Part shown: one piece after another, positions 53,084-62,160 of the stretch
Numbering within the stretch: the first letter of the stretch is position 1
How the letters are laid out: every line of letters begins with the position of its first letter
Source of the DNA: Oribacterium sp. KHPX15
GTDB lineage: Bacteria > Bacillota > Clostridia > Lachnospirales > Lachnospiraceae
Assembly: GCF_900107835.1 (NCBI RefSeq)
Contig: NZ_FNRG01000002.1
Coordinates: forward strand, 248,001 to 312,000
Direction: 5' to 3'
DNA length: 64,000 bases
Position numbers and translations under genes: made by a program
The notes under the pieces: generated by a model
The model's input: the letters and a program-made list of their open reading frames with translations, nothing else
Databases searched by the model: none
Told to the model about the DNA's origin: nothing

Positions 53084-54658
53084 TCACATCAGCTCTGCAA
53101 ATAGCCTCAGGAACAGCTGCGATAATTTAAGATATGAACTTTTAACAGTACTGTATTCCTCCGTAACCTCTGTACTTTCCGAAAACATTTTTTCAAAATC
53201 CCGACGGATAGCCGGTACCACTTCACTGTGGGCTATGAAACATCCATTCTCAAAGTGGTGATACAGGCTTCTGTAATCGAGATTTATGGTACCACAGGTC
53301 GCCATGATGTCATCTGCTACGCACATCTTCGCATGGCAGAATCCGGGAGTCCATTCATACATCCTGACTCCGTGTCTTGCCAGCGAGTTATAGAAGGAGC
53401 GTGTCACACTGTAAACCATCTTTTTGTCCGGGATTCCCGGAGTGATAACACGGACATCAACGCCTCTTTCTGCCGCAAGAGCCATGGCGTGGGCCATCTC
53501 ATCGGTGATAATGAGATAGGGAGTCACAAAATAACAGTACTTAACCGCCTTCTCAACGATACTTATATATACATCCTCTCCAACATGTATATCATCCATG
53601 GGACTGTCTGCATAGGGCTGGATAAATGCTTCTTCTCCGGCAACCAATGCATCATTGGGAAAGAACCTTCCAAACTCAACATCATCCTTATCCGTATCAC
53701 TTACAGCATTCCACATTTCAAGAAAAGTAACGGTCAGGGACTTTACCGCCTCTCCCTCAAGCCTTATTCCCGTATCCTTCCATAATCCAAAGGGATGTGT
53801 CAGGCCGAAATACTCATCCGCAAGATTATAACCTCCGGTGAAACCAACGTAACCGTCAATTACAGTTATCTTTCGGTGGTCTCTGTTGTTCAGAAAAGCA
53901 TTAAGTCCCGGAGCCAGGGGATTAAACACACGGCACTGGATTCCACGGGCCTCAAGCTTCCTGCAGAAATCCGTATTAATGAAACCAATGCTTCCCATAT
54001 CGTCATAGAAGACCCTTACCTCAACCCCCTCTTTTACCTTTTCAGCCAAAACCTCCTCTATTCTGTTCCAGGAAACAGAATCCTCTATGGCATGATACTC
54101 CATAAATATAAAGGATTTTGCCTTGGCCAAAGCATCAAGCTGTGCTTCCAACCCCTTTGCAGCATCGTCATAATATTCGATTCGGGTATTCTGATAAACC
54201 GGATATAATGCCTTGGAGGCGATATATTGCGAAACTCCTGCTGCAGCCCTGTCAGTCTCCCTTAGCTTTTCCATAATCTCGGTATTTTTTGGAAGTATGG
54301 GCATAAGCACTTCATCTATCCTTCGATACCGGTCTCTCATCTTCCACGTATACCCATTCAACCCTACCAGAAGATACAGTGAAACCCCCATGATAGGAAG
54401 CACAAGTATCAGAATGATCCAGGGCATCTTCATGGCTGCCGTTTTGTTTTGGGCATAGATTCCCAGTACCAGCACTAAAGCCAGTATCCTCATGCCAATG
54501 TTTATCCATTCGGCGTAATCCCATAATTTTGTAAACAGTAAAAGAACAAGTACGATTTCGATCAGCAGGGCTATCCCCACAAAAATCAACCGTTTTATAC
54601 CATTTTGTGTTTCTTTTCTTCCCTCATAGGTCTTCTGCTCATTACTACTATCGTTCAT
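53084..54658 (-). CDS. cls: cardiolipin synthase
   Basis: Cls condenses two phosphatidylglycerols to cardiolipin. The 524-residue product has two N-terminal membrane segments (~25-90) and two phospholipase D HKD motifs: HRKITVIDGYVGFTGGYNLA near 240 and HAKMCVADDIMATCGTINLD near 440. The catalytic His, Lys and Asp are present in both. It starts 12 bases after the UlaG-like hydrolase stop, so they are likely co-transcribed. Confidence 0.95.
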   Translation of the reverse strand: MNDSSNEQKTYEGRKETQNGIKRLIFVGIALLIEIVLVLLLFTKLWDYAEWINIGMRILALVLVLGIYAQNKTAAMKMPWIILILVLPIMGVSLYLLVGLNGYTWKMRDRYRRIDEVLMPILPKNTEIMEKLRETDRAAAGVSQYIASKALYPVYQNTRIEYYDDAAKGLEAQLDALAKAKSFIFMEYHAIEDSVSWNRIEEVLAEKVKEGVEVRVFYDDMGSIGFINTDFCRKLEARGIQCRVFNPLAPGLNAFLNNRDHRKITVIDGYVGFTGGYNLADEYFGLTHPFGLWKDTGIRLEGEAVKSLTVTFLEMWNAVSDTDKDDVEFGRFFPNDALVAGEEAFIQPYADSPMDDIHVGEDVYISIVEKAVKYCYFVTPYLIITDEMAHAMALAAERGVDVRVITPGIPDKKMVYSVTRSFYNSLARHGVRMYEWTPGFCHAKMCVADDIMATCGTINLDYRSLYHHFENGCFIAHSEVVPAIRRDFEKMFSESTEVTEEYSTVKSSYLKLSQLFLRLFAELM

Positions 54659-54670
54659 AAGGTTTCAGCC

Positions 54671-55303
54671 TCAATTCTGTTTGGGTATAAGGGTAATGAT
54701 TTCATCCGGAACATTCCGGGTATCTATCTCGAATGTCGGCTCCTTTATTCTGTGAACCCCCGGAATCACCGACATTACATGCTGAATATCCTCCTGGACA
54801 TCATATCCCGTTGCACCTTCTCTGAAATGCATAAGTACCTTTAAACAAGGTGTCTTCAAATGTTTCATGATTTCCAGTGCCTGAGCTGAATCTATGGTAT
54901 AGCAGCCGGCACAAGGAAGAAGAACAACATCAGCTTTTTTCAATTCTTCATACTCATCTTCACTTGGCAGTCTGCCAATGTCTCCCATGTGGGCAATCAC
55001 AAGATCATCCATCTTTACAAAAGATATCTTTGTCATGCCTCTCTTGCTTCCGTTTGCATCATCATGTGGCACAAGAATGTTATGACACTTTAGACCATGA
55101 TCTTTTCTGCTTAGAGAAATAAGTGAGGAGGCATTATGATCATGGTGTTCATGAGAACAAATAACCATATCTGCCGACAGACCTGATGGTACCTTTAATC
55201 CCGGTACGCTGCCGTTTTCATAAGGATCAAATACCACTGACCCGTCTTTTGAAGCTGCTTTAAAACACGAATGACCGTAATACGTTAAGCTAATATTTGA
55301 CAT
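54671..55303 (-). CDS. UlaG-like metallo-beta-lactamase fold hydrolase
   Basis: The 210-residue protein starts MSNISLTYYGHSCFKAASKD, as in the UlaG/YtkL group, and has the metal motif ICSHEHHDHNASSL. Later ligands sit in VIAHMGDIGRLPSEDE and VLLPCAGCYTIDSAQ. Its substrate is unknown. An ascorbate-lactone role is not implied, since no ula genes are present. It is followed at once by cls. Confidence 0.87.
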   Translation of the reverse strand: MSNISLTYYGHSCFKAASKDGSVVFDPYENGSVPGLKVPSGLSADMVICSHEHHDHNASSLISLSRKDHGLKCHNILVPHDDANGSKRGMTKISFVKMDDLVIAHMGDIGRLPSEDEYEELKKADVVLLPCAGCYTIDSAQALEIMKHLKTPCLKVLMHFREGATGYDVQEDIQHVMSVIPGVHRIKEPTFEIDTRNVPDEIITLIPKQN

Positions 55304-55461
55304 CTTTTCGACCTCCCCTGATATATATCAACACTTGAAACAATAATATCATAAATATAACACTGTAATCTCACTATTTTGAGCTTTATAACTGCAAAAA
55401 GCGGACAGGGAATAACAGTTCCGCCTAAAAAAAGAGCTGGAGGACTTTCTTTCGAAAAAGT

Positions 55462-55493
55462 CAAAAAAGGGTCAGACCCTAAAGTCTGACCCT
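55462..55493 (-). terminator. terminator of asd
   Basis: AGGGTCAGAC and GTCTGACCCT form a 10-bp stem followed by six T on the minus strand, ~17 bases after the asd stop. Confidence 0.92.
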
Positions 55494-55509
55494 GAATATC
55501 TTTGGGAAA

Positions 55510-56592
55510 TTATTTCTTTGTGATATATCCCTTGGCTGCAAGGTACTCTGCTGCCTCAACTCCGCCGCCTGCTGCGCCGCGAAGTGTGTTGTGGCTGAGT
55601 CCTACAAACTTCCAGTCATAGATGGAATCCTCACGGATACGTCCGATGGAGATACCCATTCCTCTCTCGTAGTTAACATCGAGATCAACCTGTGGACGGT
55701 TATCATCCTCAAGATACTGGATAAAATGCTCAGGAGCTGAAGGAAGCTTAAGTGCCTGAGGCTCACCTGAATACTCTCTCAGTGCCTGTACAAGCTCTTC
55801 CTTTGTCGGGTTCTTGTGGAACTTAACAAATACTGTTGCAGTGTGTCCGTTAAGGATAGGAACACGGATGCACTGTGCGGAAATCTTTATATCCTCTGCA
55901 AGATCGATATGATCTCCCTTAAAAGTACCGAGAACTCTTAAAGGCTCCTTTTCTGACTTCTCTTCCTCACCGCCGATGTATGGGATGATATTATGCTCCA
56001 TCTCAGGCCATGATTCAAAGTTCTTTCCTGCACCGGAAATAGCCTGATATGTGGAAACGATAACCTCATACGGCTCGAACTTACGCCATGCGGCAAGGGC
56101 CGGTGCATATGACTGAATGGAACAGTTAGGCTTAACAGCAATGAATCCGCGTGTTGTACCGAGTCTCTTCTTCTGAGCCTCGATAAGCTGATAATGATCC
56201 GGATTGATCTCAGGTACTACCATCGGAACATCAGGTGTCCATCTGTGAGCAGAGTTGTTGGAGACAACCGGAGTTTCTGTCTTGGCATAAGCCTCCTCAA
56301 AAACACGGATTTCATCCTTCTTCATATCTACTGCAGAAAATACAAAATCGACGTCCTTTACAACTTCATCAATCTTGGAAACGTCCTTTACGATCATGCC
56401 CTTAACGGACTCGGGCATCGGAACATCAAGCTTCCATCTTCCCTCAACCGCCTTCTCATAGGTCTGTCCTGCAGATCTTGGTGAAGCAGCAAGTGTTGTA
56501 AGCTCAAACCATGGGTGATTCTCAAGAAGTGTGATGAATCTCTGTCCAACCATACCTGTTGCACCGAGAACGCCAACTTTTAATTTCTCCAT
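55510..56592 (-). CDS. asd: aspartate-semialdehyde dehydrogenase (archaeal/fungal type)
   Basis: Asd reduces aspartyl phosphate to aspartate semialdehyde for Lys, Thr, Met and diaminopimelate synthesis. The 360-residue product opens LKVGVLGATGMVGQRFITLL, has VVSNNSAHRWTPDVPMVVPE and the catalytic Cys in FIAVKPNCSIQSYAPALAAW. It also has the substrate motif YQAISGAGKNFESWPEM. This layout matches the archaeal/fungal subclass found in many Lachnospiraceae. AGAGGAG lies eight bases before the ATG. It has its own promoter and terminator. Confidence 0.96.
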   Translation of the reverse strand: MEKLKVGVLGATGMVGQRFITLLENHPWFELTTLAASPRSAGQTYEKAVEGRWKLDVPMPESVKGMIVKDVSKIDEVVKDVDFVFSAVDMKKDEIRVFEEAYAKTETPVVSNNSAHRWTPDVPMVVPEINPDHYQLIEAQKKRLGTTRGFIAVKPNCSIQSYAPALAAWRKFEPYEVIVSTYQAISGAGKNFESWPEMEHNIIPYIGGEEEKSEKEPLRVLGTFKGDHIDLAEDIKISAQCIRVPILNGHTATVFVKFHKNPTKEELVQALREYSGEPQALKLPSAPEHFIQYLEDDNRPQVDLDVNYERGMGISIGRIREDSIYDWKFVGLSHNTLRGAAGGGVEAAEYLAAKGYITKK

Positions 56593-56697
56593 AACTGTTT
56601 TCTCCTCTTTAAACTCATGTTTTCGCAGGTTTCTTCTGACAGACAGATGCCAGTCTGTTTAGCACGTCTGATTAACGTAAAGATACCCCTTTGCTCT

Positions 56698-56726
56698 TTT
56701 ATATTACTAAAAGCTGCCTAAATCAA
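56698..56726 (-). promoter_or_regulatory. asd: promoter for asd
   Basis: TTGATT (56721-56726) and TATAAA (56698-56703) are 17 bases apart. The ~100-base leader does not resemble a lysine riboswitch. Confidence 0.6.
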
Positions 56727-56809
56727 TAAACTTTTAATTATATCTAATCTAAGCTGTGGCTATAACGTGAATTATATGGCGATTTTTTTACCATAACCCG
56801 CGATTATGT

Positions 56810-59047
56810 TTAATGTTTAGTTCCTTTACCTGCTCTGTTGGCAAGCTTAAGTCTGTTAAGTGACAGCATCTTTCCGCTGACCTTTATATCCAAAGGATCA
56901 ACTCCCATAAGATAAACGTCTCTGAGTACATCACCCTTTCCGAGTTTGATGGCAACAACGCCCTTACTGTTCTTCTTCTGTAAAGGCACATCACTGAGGG
57001 AGCATCTCAGGAAATAACCGTCTCTGGTTCTGAATACGATGTCCGTCTCGTAACCCATCACCTGAATGCTTACCACTTTATCACCATCATTAAGCTTTGT
57101 GGCAGCCACCAGCTTGTTTGCTGTTTCAAACTCGCTTGCCTCAACCAGCTTCACCATAGCATCCTTTGTAGCGAATACAAGAGTCTTGCCGTTAAGTACA
57201 GATTTAACATTTACATAAACAATCTCTTCGTCATTTGCATTGTACTTACTGATGTTGTCGATAGGTATACCCTTGTCCTTGAATTTACCGAGGGGCACAT
57301 CCTGGCACTTTATCTGATGCATATTGCCCTTATCGGTAAATATAAGCACTCTGTCTGTAGACTTACACTTAAAGATAAATCTGCTTTCAGACTCAAGAGT
57401 TTCCTGATTACGCTGGTAAGTAGCATCATCTATCATCTTGCAGTATCCAAACTTATCCTGAACATAGTATCCGTCTATCTCCTGGACTTCCTTATCATTG
57501 AATACAGCTTCCCTGCCGTCCTCTATAAGTGTTCTTCTGGGCTTTGCATACTGGGACTTTATGAACATAAGGTCTTCGGAAATAACCTCGTTCATACGGT
57601 CACGGCTTCCAAGGATACCCCTGTACTCCTTTATCTTCTTGAGAGTCTCTGCATGACGCTTTTTCAGTTCGATAAGCTCGAGACCGATGAGCTTGCTGAG
57701 CTTCATGTCAAGGATTGCCTGAGCCTGTCGCTCTGTAAATGTAAACTCCCTGATGGTTGCTTCAAACTCTTTATCTCTGTCACGGAACTTGATGCCTTCA
57801 ATGTCTCCCGTCATAAGAGCTTTCTTTGCATCAGCCTGGGACTTACAGCTTCTGAGAAGTGCAATGATGGCATCAATAAGGTCAACTGCCTTGATGAGAC
57901 CGTCCTGAATCTCCTTCTTGTCTATCTCGGCATCAAGTAAATTCTTGTACTTCTTTCCGAGAATCTCATACTGGAACTTAAGGTATGCCTTGATGATTCC
58001 GCGAAGAGACATGGTCTCCGGACGTCCTTCATTGATGGCAAGCATATTTACGCCGAAGGTATCCTCCAGCTTTGTTTTCTTATAAAGGACGTTCTGTATC
58101 CTTTCAATGTCAGCGCCGTTCTTAAGGTCAAGAACGATACGTATACCGTTCTTGTCTGACTGGTTGGAAATGTCTGTGATTTCAGGAAGCACTCTGTTCT
58201 CCACAAGCTGTGCCGTATCCTGCATGAACTTCATGATACCCTGACCGATCATGGTGTATGGTATCTCAGTCACCACAAGCTTATCTCTGTCGGATCTTCC
58301 TTCCTTCTTTTCGAATACAATCTTTCCTCTGAGCTTCAGCTTTCCGGTTCCGGAACGGTAAATATCCACAAGCTCCGACTTGTTGGCGATGATTCCGCCT
58401 GTAGGAAAATCAGGTCCCTTAAGATACTCCATCATATCAGCAGTTCCCATGGCAGGATTTCTGAGATAAGCAAGAATAAGGTCAATGATCTCTCCCAGAT
58501 TGTGGCTTGGAGTTGATGTAGCCATACCTACCGCGATACCCTCGGAACCATTCAAAAGGAAATACGGTATTCTGGCAGGAAGCACAACCGGTTCTGTCAG
58601 AGTCTCATCATAGTTTGCCTGAAACTCCACCGACTTATCAAGATCTGCCAGCATGCAGTCATCGGTAAACTTTTCAAGCTTCGCCTCTGTATATCGTGGA
58701 GCCGCTGCGGAATCTCCCTCTATGGAACCGAAATTACCCTGTCCATGGATAACCGGCTGCATACGCTTGAAATCCTGCGCCATGACAACAAGTGTATCGT
58801 ATATGGATGCATCTCCGTGAGGGTGATACTTACCCATGGTGTCACCCACTATTCGGGCTGACTTATAGGTTGGGTGGTCATGGTTAGCATGAAGCTGATC
58901 CATGTCGAAAAGTACTCTTCTCTGTACCGGCTTAAGTCCGTCACGAATATCCGGTACCGCTCTTGAAGTGATAACGCTCATGGAATAATCCAGGTAGCTT
59001 TTCTGCATCTCCTCCGAATATTCGGTTGTTAAAATCTGTTCTGCCAT
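56810..59047 (-). CDS. parC: type II topoisomerase subunit A (ParC/GyrA-like)
   Basis: The breakage-rejoining subunit of a type IIA topoisomerase. The 745-residue protein has EEMQKSYLDYSMSVITSRAV, the winged-helix catalytic Tyr119 in AAPRYTEAKLEKFT, and a beta-pinwheel C-terminal domain. I see no GyrA box (QRRGGKG), so a topo IV-like or second-gyrase identity is more likely than canonical GyrA. The quinolone region reads HPHGDASIYD: Ala80 replaces the usual Ser, while Asp84 is kept. AAGGA precedes the ATG. It lies ~140 bases after its subunit B gene. Confidence 0.9.
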   Translation of the reverse strand: MAEQILTTEYSEEMQKSYLDYSMSVITSRAVPDIRDGLKPVQRRVLFDMDQLHANHDHPTYKSARIVGDTMGKYHPHGDASIYDTLVVMAQDFKRMQPVIHGQGNFGSIEGDSAAAPRYTEAKLEKFTDDCMLADLDKSVEFQANYDETLTEPVVLPARIPYFLLNGSEGIAVGMATSTPSHNLGEIIDLILAYLRNPAMGTADMMEYLKGPDFPTGGIIANKSELVDIYRSGTGKLKLRGKIVFEKKEGRSDRDKLVVTEIPYTMIGQGIMKFMQDTAQLVENRVLPEITDISNQSDKNGIRIVLDLKNGADIERIQNVLYKKTKLEDTFGVNMLAINEGRPETMSLRGIIKAYLKFQYEILGKKYKNLLDAEIDKKEIQDGLIKAVDLIDAIIALLRSCKSQADAKKALMTGDIEGIKFRDRDKEFEATIREFTFTERQAQAILDMKLSKLIGLELIELKKRHAETLKKIKEYRGILGSRDRMNEVISEDLMFIKSQYAKPRRTLIEDGREAVFNDKEVQEIDGYYVQDKFGYCKMIDDATYQRNQETLESESRFIFKCKSTDRVLIFTDKGNMHQIKCQDVPLGKFKDKGIPIDNISKYNANDEEIVYVNVKSVLNGKTLVFATKDAMVKLVEASEFETANKLVAATKLNDGDKVVSIQVMGYETDIVFRTRDGYFLRCSLSDVPLQKKNSKGVVAIKLGKGDVLRDVYLMGVDPLDIKVSGKMLSLNRLKLANRAGKGTKH

Positions 59048-59186
59048 AATTAATCCTTAATTATATCTATTCTCTTTACTTTGGGGTTTCACGGTCACCC
59101 TTCGTTTGATGCCTGCGAATTCTGCTTACGCAGTACGTTTTTCTCACAAAACCGTCATATGCGAAGGACATTAACCGATGAACTTT

Positions 59187-61112
59187 TTAAGCATCAATCT
59201 CAGCCTCATCAGCGTGATCATGAATGAAATCACGGCGAGGTCCTACCTCTGATCCCATGAGCATACTGGTAACCTCCGATGCCAGACGTCCATCCTCTAT
59301 CTCAACTCTCTTTAAAATTCTGTTTTCCGGATTGAGGGTTGTCTCCCAAAGCTGCTCCGGATTCATCTCACCAAGACCCTTGAATCGCTTCAGCTCATAG
59401 CTTCCAACCTTGTGGTTCTTCTGATACTTTACAAGCGCAGATTCATCATAAAGGTACTCCGGTGCCTCTTTTTTATTGTGAGGTATAGCCTGATAAAGAG
59501 GCGGCATGGAAACATAAACATGTCCTTCTGTGATAAGGTCAGGCATAAACCTGTAAAGGAAGGTAAGGAGCAATGTATCGATATGTGAACCATCAACGTC
59601 CGCATCGGTCATAAGTATGATCTTGTCATAGCGGAGCTTTGTGATATCAAAGTCATTACCGTAACCCTCTGAGAATCCACATCCAAAGGTATTGATCATG
59701 GTCTTGATCTCAGCATTGGCAAGAACCTTATCTATGGAAGCTTTCTCAACGTTCAGGATCTTTCCACGAAGGGGAAGGATAGCCTGGGTACGTCTGTCTC
59801 TGTGATTTTTTGCAGAACCGCCCGCAGAATCTCCCTCTACGATGAAAATCTCACACTCCTCGGGATTTTTGGAAATGCAGTTAGCGAGTTTTCCGTTTGA
59901 GTCAAAACTGTATTTTGACTTGCTGAGCATGTTGCTCTTGGCTTTCTGTTCCTGTTTTCTGATCTTTGCTGATTTCTCTGCGCAGGTGATGATGGACTTC
60001 ACAACTTCAACATTTCTGTCGAAATAATGCTGAAGCTCTGAATCCACTATGGCCGCAACATGCTTTCCTGCTTCCTGGCTTGCAAGCTTTGTCTTGGTCT
60101 GTCCTTCAAAAATAGGATCCGGATACTTTATAGCAACTACAGCCATCATACCGTTACGGGTATCAGCACCGGTGTAGTTATCATCCTTTTCCTTGAGAAG
60201 TCCAAGCTGTCTTGCATAGCTGTTTATAAGCTGGGCAAACTTGGTCTTGAATCCCGTGATATGTGTTCCGCCCTCCTGGGTGAAAATGTTGTTACAGAAG
60301 CCGTGAACATTCTCTTCAAAGTCATCCGTAAACTGAATACAGCACTCAAGTGTTGTACCCTCGGACTCGCCCTTGAAGTAAATCTCGGGAGTAACCTTTT
60401 CTTTCTCTTTATTGACATCCTTTACAAAGGCAATGATTCCTTCCGGCTCATGGAACTCCTTGATAACAGGAATCTCATCTCTGTCATCCCGATAATGGAT
60501 GGTAAGCTCCGGGTTAAGATATGCAGTCTCATGGAGTCTTGACTGAAGCCAGTCCTCCTTGAATCTTGTCTTTTCAAATATCTCCGGATCCGGTATAAAT
60601 GTGGTCTCTGTTCCGGTCTCCTTTGTCTTTCCCACAACAGGAAGAAGTCCCTTTACAAGCTCGGTTGTTGGTTTTCCGCGCTCATAAGTATCTTCCGAAA
60701 TCTTTCCGTCCTGATAAACACGGATCCTGAGGTAGGATGACAGAGCATTAACAACTGATGAACCTACACCGTGAAGACCGCCGGAGGTTTTGTATGCCTT
60801 GCTGTCGAACTTTCCGCCGGCATGAAGTGTGGTAAGAACTACTCGCTCTGCGGAAACTCCCTTCTGGTGCATGCCTACAGGGATGCCTCGACCGTCATCA
60901 CGAACGGTACAGGAGCCATCCTTTCCCAATGTTATCCATATATTCTTGGCATATCCCGCCAGATGCTCATCCACCGAATTGTCCAGGATTTCGTAAATGA
61001 GGTGATTGAGACCTCTGGAACCTACGGAACCGATGTACATACCGGGTCTCACTCTGACCGGTTCAAGTCCCTCCAGGACCGTGATACTCGACGCATCGTA
61101 TTTCTCTGCCAT
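59187..61112 (-). CDS. parE: type II topoisomerase subunit B (ParE/GyrB-like)
   Basis: The ATPase subunit that partners the downstream A subunit. The 641-residue product has the GHKL ATP site (EILDNSVDEHLAGYA, VRDDGRGIPVGMHQKG, TSGGLHGVGSSVVNALSSYL) and the Toprim motifs EIFIVEGDSAGGSAK and MTDADVDGSHIDTLLLTF. The C-terminal tail is RFKGLGEMNPEQLWETTLNP. AAGGAG lies six bases before the ATG. A promoter lies ~50 bases upstream. GyrB or ParE cannot be separated by motif alone; I follow the lack of a GyrA box in the partner. Confidence 0.92.
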   Translation of the reverse strand: MAEKYDASSITVLEGLEPVRVRPGMYIGSVGSRGLNHLIYEILDNSVDEHLAGYAKNIWITLGKDGSCTVRDDGRGIPVGMHQKGVSAERVVLTTLHAGGKFDSKAYKTSGGLHGVGSSVVNALSSYLRIRVYQDGKISEDTYERGKPTTELVKGLLPVVGKTKETGTETTFIPDPEIFEKTRFKEDWLQSRLHETAYLNPELTIHYRDDRDEIPVIKEFHEPEGIIAFVKDVNKEKEKVTPEIYFKGESEGTTLECCIQFTDDFEENVHGFCNNIFTQEGGTHITGFKTKFAQLINSYARQLGLLKEKDDNYTGADTRNGMMAVVAIKYPDPIFEGQTKTKLASQEAGKHVAAIVDSELQHYFDRNVEVVKSIITCAEKSAKIRKQEQKAKSNMLSKSKYSFDSNGKLANCISKNPEECEIFIVEGDSAGGSAKNHRDRRTQAILPLRGKILNVEKASIDKVLANAEIKTMINTFGCGFSEGYGNDFDITKLRYDKIILMTDADVDGSHIDTLLLTFLYRFMPDLITEGHVYVSMPPLYQAIPHNKKEAPEYLYDESALVKYQKNHKVGSYELKRFKGLGEMNPEQLWETTLNPENRILKRVEIEDGRLASEVTSMLMGSEVGPRRDFIHDHADEAEIDA

Positions 61113-61160
61113 TTAAAACTCCTTAAAAATCTTGCTGTTTTTTTGCACGCAATTTCTTGA

Positions 61161-61190
61161 ACTATATCATAAATATGACATTTTTATCAA
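61161..61190 (-). promoter_or_regulatory. parE: promoter for parE-parC
   Basis: TTGATA (61185-61190) and TATAGT (61161-61166) are 18 bases apart, ~50 bases before the parE start. Confidence 0.6.
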
Positions 61191-61388
61191 GCTGTGGCAT
61201 TTTATCAAAACCACCTGCTTTCTTAATAATACCCTCTCTTCTCTGAATTTTCCACACGTACGTTCTTTTTATACTTACGTTTTTCTTACATATCCGTCAG
61301 TCTCCTTCATCCGAAATCCCATCCAGGGATATGATGTTCCAAATTTATGTATTTTTGAAAATAATATTTATTTTATCAACCTAGATGA

Positions 61389-61394
61389 TATAAT
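61389..61394 (+). promoter_or_regulatory. -10 element for the plus-strand phosphoribosyltransferase
   Basis: A TATAAT sits 80 bases before the ATG. No good -35 box is seen 16-18 bases upstream. Confidence 0.4.
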
Positions 61395-61473
61395 GAATTC
61401 ATCAGGTTACGTGACACGGATCATAGAATATGATCAAATTATGTTTCATCAGGAAACAGGATAAGGAGTAAAA

Positions 61474-62112
61474 ATGGAAAACAGCTATCAGAAAATCGAA
61501 GTTACGGGAATATCATTACCACTGAAGGTTACAAGGGGACATTTTGCCACAAACCATTCTCACACAAACTATTACATAGACCTCACAACAGTTAAGACCA
61601 GAGCGTCCGAAGCTCATATGGTTGCTGCCAAGCTTGTAGAGAGATACCTTTTCGGTCTGGTGGTGGATACCATCATTTGTGACGAAGGAACAGAGGTTAT
61701 CGGCGCTTTCGTTGCTGAGGAGCTTACCAAGAGCGGTGCCATGAACACCAACGCCCATAAGACAATCTATATAATAAAGCCGGAGTTCAATTCCAACTCA
61801 CAGATCATTTTCAGAGATAACATTAAGCCTATGGTGAGAGGCAAGAATGTTCTCATCCTTGAGGGCTCCGTTTCCACCGGAAAATCCATCAACAAGGTCA
61901 TCGAGGCTGTAAAATACTACGGCGGCAAGTTAAGTGGTGTCTCCGCTGTATTCAGTGCCATCACTTCTTATAACGGCATCCCTGTGGTTTCGGTTTACGG
62001 CACAAATGATCTTCCGGACTATGCTTTTGCCGACTACAATGATTGCCCGCTTTGCAAGGCCGGCAAGCCCATCGACGGTCTGGTTAACTCTTTCGGAATT
62101 TCGATGATCTAG
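61474..62112 (+). CDS. phosphoribosyltransferase-family protein (orotate PRTase-like) with altered PRPP loop
   Basis: The 212-residue protein has a type I PRTase layout: a hood with NYYIDLTTVKTRAS, a nucleotide-site strand VVDTIICDEGTEVIGAFVAE, and a PRPP-loop region VLILEGSVSTGKSINKVIE at 126-144. In active enzymes that loop has two adjacent acidic residues; here it reads Glu130-Gly131, so one is lost. The C-terminal CPLCKAGKPIDG (Cys191, Cys194) resembles clostridial orotate PRTase-like proteins. It may be a regulator or a PRTase with changed chemistry; no other pyrimidine synthesis genes are near. AAGGAG lies six bases before the ATG. It is the only protein gene on the plus strand. Confidence 0.82.
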   Translation: MENSYQKIEVTGISLPLKVTRGHFATNHSHTNYYIDLTTVKTRASEAHMVAAKLVERYLFGLVVDTIICDEGTEVIGAFVAEELTKSGAMNTNAHKTIYIIKPEFNSNSQIIFRDNIKPMVRGKNVLILEGSVSTGKSINKVIEAVKYYGGKLSGVSAVFSAITSYNGIPVVSVYGTNDLPDYAFADYNDCPLCKAGKPIDGLVNSFGISMI

Positions 62113-62118
62113 CCATAC

Positions 62119-62152
62119 AAAAAAGAGGCTTCATGAATGAAGCCTCTTTTTT
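62119..62152. terminator. bidirectional terminator between the PRTase-like gene and galT
   Basis: AAAAGAGGCTTCAT and ATGAAGCCTCTTTT form a 14-bp stem with a 2-base centre, flanked by A and T runs. It serves the convergent genes on both sides. Confidence 0.93.
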
Positions 62153-62160
62153 ATTTCACA

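Larger units (their letters stand above)
61113..61473. other. divergent promoter region between parE and the phosphoribosyltransferase (no gene)
   Basis: The 361-base AT-rich gap contains a parE promoter candidate (61161-61190) and a TATAAT at 61389-61394 facing the plus-strand gene. No riboswitch of a type I know is visible. Confidence 0.65.

Noticed and set aside
56593-56697. Lysine riboswitch before asd
   Set aside because: The leader is too short and lacks the five-helix junction core.
59048-59186. Structured element between parE and parC
   Set aside because: CCTTCG...CGAAGG and TGCG...CGCA can pair, but the pairs are short and distant with no supporting second copy.
61395-61473. Purine or pyrimidine riboswitch before the PRTase-like gene
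   Set aside because: The 80-base leader lacks the conserved core of known purine or PRPP aptamers.
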